From Parapedobacter defluvii (GTDB lineage Bacteria > Bacteroidota > Bacteroidia > Sphingobacteriales > Sphingobacteriaceae): 54,891 nt of DNA. The DNA lies in NCBI RefSeq assembly GCF_014642075.1, contig NZ_BMIK01000025.1:1-54891 (forward strand), in the 5' to 3' direction. Positions within the stretch are counted from its first letter, which is position 1. Every line of letters begins with the position of its first letter. A model generated the notes under the pieces. The model was not told the DNA's origin. It saw only the letters and a list, made by a program, of their open reading frames with translations, and ran no database searches. This document shows positions 52,833 to 54,891 of the stretch, piece by piece. The position numbers and the translations under genes were made by a program.

Positions 52833-53405
52833 ATGAAATTACCCATTATCGCTTATGGCGATCCTATTCTAAAGCGAAAAGGGATAGAAATTGACAAGGA
52901 TTATCCGGATTTACAGGAGTTAATAGCCAACATGTTTGAGACCATGTATGCGGCGCACGGCGTAGGCTTGGCGGCTCCCCAGATCGGATTGGGTATCCGC
53001 TTGTTTGTGATAGACGCCAGTCCTTTTGCGGACGATGATCCGGCGTTGAAAGATTTTAAGAAAGTTTTTATCAATGCTGAAATACTGGAAGAAGAGGGTG
53101 AAAAGTGGTCATTTAATGAGGGATGTTTAAGTATTCCGGAAATCCGTGAGGACATCAGCCGGTATCCGAACATCCGAATTAAGTATGTGGATGAAAACTG
53201 GGTGGTACACGAAGAAGATTTTACCGGACTGGCAGCACGTATCATTCAGCATGAATATGACCACATCGAAGGGAAATTGTTTACAGAAAAGTTAAGCCCG
53301 CTTCGGAAAGCGATGATCAAAAGTAAACTGGAAGCCATTTCAAGGGGGCAAGTAGACGTGGATTATAAGATGAAATTTCCGTTATTGAAAAGAAAGGGGC
53401 GGTAA
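52833..53405 (+). CDS. def: Peptide deformylase
   Basis: This ~190-aa iron enzyme removes the formyl group from nascent proteins. Motif 1 is GVGLAAPQIGLG, motif 2 is EGCLSIPEIREDI with the metal cysteine, and motif 3 is HEYDHIEG with both histidines and the catalytic glutamate. The ATG at 52833 (MKLPIIAYGDP) matches the family start. A TACCTTTG box at 52621-52628 is a candidate promoter, giving a ~200-nt leader without recognised structure. Confidence 0.95.
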   Translation: MKLPIIAYGDPILKRKGIEIDKDYPDLQELIANMFETMYAAHGVGLAAPQIGLGIRLFVIDASPFADDDPALKDFKKVFINAEILEEEGEKWSFNEGCLSIPEIREDISRYPNIRIKYVDENWVVHEEDFTGLAARIIQHEYDHIEGKLFTEKLSPLRKAMIKSKLEAISRGQVDVDYKMKFPLLKRKGR

Positions 53406-53407
53406 AA

Positions 53408-54010
53408 TTACCCCCCTACGATAGGCAGTGTAAGTTTATACTTCACCGCTAGGATTCGCACAACGGAAATAACGGCCGCACTTATAAAAGCATTCAGGTT
53501 ATAGTCGACCCCTATACGGTTAAGTAGTACAAATAGCGCAGCTCCGGAAAGGCAGGCAGTTGCGTAAATTTCTTTCCGGAAAATAAGTGGTGTTTCGTTC
53601 AGCAGCGTATCGCGCGTGACGCCGCCCATCACAGCGGAAAATAAGCCCAAAACCACCGCTGCAATACCACTGCTTTCGAATGCCAGGGATTTTTGTACGC
53701 CTACTACAGTAAAGAAGCCAATGCCTAAAGCGTCAAACAGAGAAAGTGTCCTTGCCAGTTTGCCGAGTACCTTTTTAAACAGGATAGCAATGATTACACC
53801 AGTTAGGATGGCCAATAGATAATTACCGTCATCTACCCACACCGGCCGTAAATTGAGAAAGATATCACGGAGGCTTCCGCCCCCGATTGCAGTAACAAAG
53901 CCGGTAAAAGCAGCGCCGAAGATATCAATATTATGGCGCATGGCTGCCATTGCTCCCGATATGGCAAATACCATGGTTCCTAACAGGTCAATGTAGTAGA
54001 TGAGTTCCAT
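53408..54010 (-). CDS. Trimeric intracellular cation channel (TRIC/UPF0126)-family protein
   Basis: This 200-aa membrane protein has seven predicted segments in two similar halves, each with a glycine-rich hinge: GGGSLRDIFLNLRPVWVDD and GGVTRDTLLNETPLIF. Prokaryotic TRIC channels conduct K+. It converges with def, 2 bases between stop codons. Confidence 0.92.
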   Translation of the reverse strand: MELIYYIDLLGTMVFAISGAMAAMRHNIDIFGAAFTGFVTAIGGGSLRDIFLNLRPVWVDDGNYLLAILTGVIIAILFKKVLGKLARTLSLFDALGIGFFTVVGVQKSLAFESSGIAAVVLGLFSAVMGGVTRDTLLNETPLIFRKEIYATACLSGAALFVLLNRIGVDYNLNAFISAAVISVVRILAVKYKLTLPIVGG

Positions 54011-54323
54011 ACCGAAATAAACTGGATTTGTAAAAATAAGATAAATTTCTGCTAACTACCCTTGTTAGGATACTTTTCTACCCATTAACTTCCTACTTTT
54101 TCCCGCCATTACCCGCGCACGATCCGTAGACGACCCGTGTCGTATGTGGGAGAAGGTTGGGTACGTCTTACGTAAGACTTAGATAAGGCACACATTACGG
54201 CAGAACAACGGTAGAATAGTGGCGGAAAAAGAGAAAAAGAAAAGCAGAAGAATAACTTAAATAAACTAAATGTATTGATTTATAACTCCTAATAGGATTT
54301 TAGGGAAATATTTTACGATGATA

Positions 54324-54355
54324 TTTGCAAATATTCAACAAAGGTTATACTTTTG
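54324..54355 (+). promoter_or_regulatory. rrn promoter P1
   Basis: TTTG (54324-54327) and TACTTTTG (54348-54355) are 20 bp apart, matching the Bacteroidota -33/-7 consensus. The following GCATCCC is shared with the HU promoter. Confidence 0.75.
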
Positions 54356-54464
54356 CATCCCGCTTCGAGGAGGTGGTTGTTCATTGAGTTTTAACAGCGT
54401 TTTTAAGTGCAACAGACGGTCGCTTTGGATCCAAAAAGCACGCAAGAAAAAAAGTTAAATAAAT

Positions 54465-54495
54465 TTTGCAAAGAAAAGAAAGATTCTTACCTTTG
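54465..54495 (+). promoter_or_regulatory. rrn promoter P2
   Basis: TTTG (54465-54468) and TACCTTTG (54488-54495) are 19 bp apart. It lies 140 bp after P1, so the rRNA operon has tandem promoters. The GCAGTCCC after it resembles the start region of P1. Confidence 0.75.
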
Positions 54496-54818
54496 CAGTC
54501 CCAAACGGAACAGGGGTGTTCGAGAGAGCAGGGGTTCCGGTCCGGAAGCGCGATGCGACCGGGGTTTGAAATCGAGAAAATCGACTGGTTCTGAACCGGT
54601 TTGAAATAAAAGAGCCGAAGCGTGAGCGGAGGCGATCAAGTTCTTTAAAGTAAAGATATTCATGTAGCGCAGCGAGTAGTTTGATTTTATCAAGCGAAAG
54701 CTGAAAATAAGTCTAAACGAAGTCATTCCAGGCAATTGAGACATTAACAATTAGAATGTGATTCCAATTGCTTAATTAATTTGAGTTTTTGGGGTCAGTG
54801 ATTCTTACACTTCATTTT

Positions 54819-54891
<73 letters not shown>

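Larger units (their letters stand above)
54011..54818 (+). other. rRNA operon leader and upstream region
   Basis: About 800 bases without a credible protein gene. It contains a 14-bp perfect palindrome GTCTTACGTAAGAC (54165-54178), two rrn promoters (54324-54355 and 54465-54495), and a ~320-nt transcribed leader that includes GTTCTTTAAAGT near 54640, which may belong to rRNA antitermination or processing signals. I see no tRNA in it. Confidence 0.6.

Noticed and set aside
54165-54178. Palindrome GTCTTACGTAAGAC as an IS end
   Set aside because: It is isolated, with no transposase and no matching copy found; it may simply be a protein-binding site or chance.

Overview
The window looks like a Bacteroidota chromosome, most likely Sphingobacteriaceae (Parapedobacter/Olivibacter-like; genus is a guess). 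The evidence is the gene families (IPExxxVDY protein beside pyk, acpP-fabF-rnc, BfmA/BtgA mobilization genes), repeated TAnnTTTG -7 promoter boxes, sparse Shine-Dalgarno sites, and a 16S rRNA gene starting at the right edge with a Bacteroidota-like 5' end. Host genes have moderate GC content. An accessory region occupies the first ~12.8 kb.

Region 1 (1-~11.4 kb) is an integrated mobilizable element. It carries an IntDOT-like tyrosine integrase, a Fic protein flanked by a duplicated ~45-bp block, a relaxase and BfmA/BtgA mobilization pair, two small DNA-binding proteins, a hairpin-rich non-coding region (candidate oriT), a coiled-coil protein and a second tyrosine recombinase. To the right of that recombinase, and divergent from it, is what I consider the most interesting part: a miniature integron-like cassette array. 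A Bacteroidota promoter (7635-7665) and a GTTAGCT core (7669-7675) precede two AT-rich single-gene units, an 820-aa putative nuclease/SF1 helicase and a DUF4393 (Abi-alpha-like) protein. Each unit ends in a ~132-bp imperfect palindrome that starts with (AGC)TAAC, ends with AACGTTA, and has extrahelical bases, as attC sites do. Each ORF starts exactly 22 nt after a GTTAGCT core. Both cargo genes look like phage-defence candidates.

Region 2 (11.5-12.9 kb) is a second Fic gene, flanked by two related hairpin terminators and preceded by four 12-bp operator-like repeats in alternating orientation at an exact 20-bp pitch.

Region 3 (12.9-54.0 kb) is host core. It holds a hexuronate catabolism operon (SDR oxidoreductase, uxuA, uxaC); HU, TPR protein, a tiny ribosomal protein and RNase G; miaA; a serine hydrolase with a GH3 C-terminal-like domain; radA, yccF and hisS; acpP-fabF-rnc; pyk; a TylF-like methyltransferase; a two-component system; a SAM-I riboswitch with metE; a ComM-like ATPase; a WecA/MraY-like transferase; a YtxH/holin-like envelope cluster; GDP-fucose synthase; trmB and trhO; a polysaccharide gene pair; a DeoR regulator divergent from nagA-dctA; xseAB; def; and a TRIC-type channel gene. 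Several promoters (hisS, xseA, fic1) place the -7 box only 3-4 nt before the start codon, suggesting leaderless mRNAs.

Region 4 (54.0-54.9 kb) is the rrn leader with two tandem promoters and the first ~73 bases of 16S rRNA.
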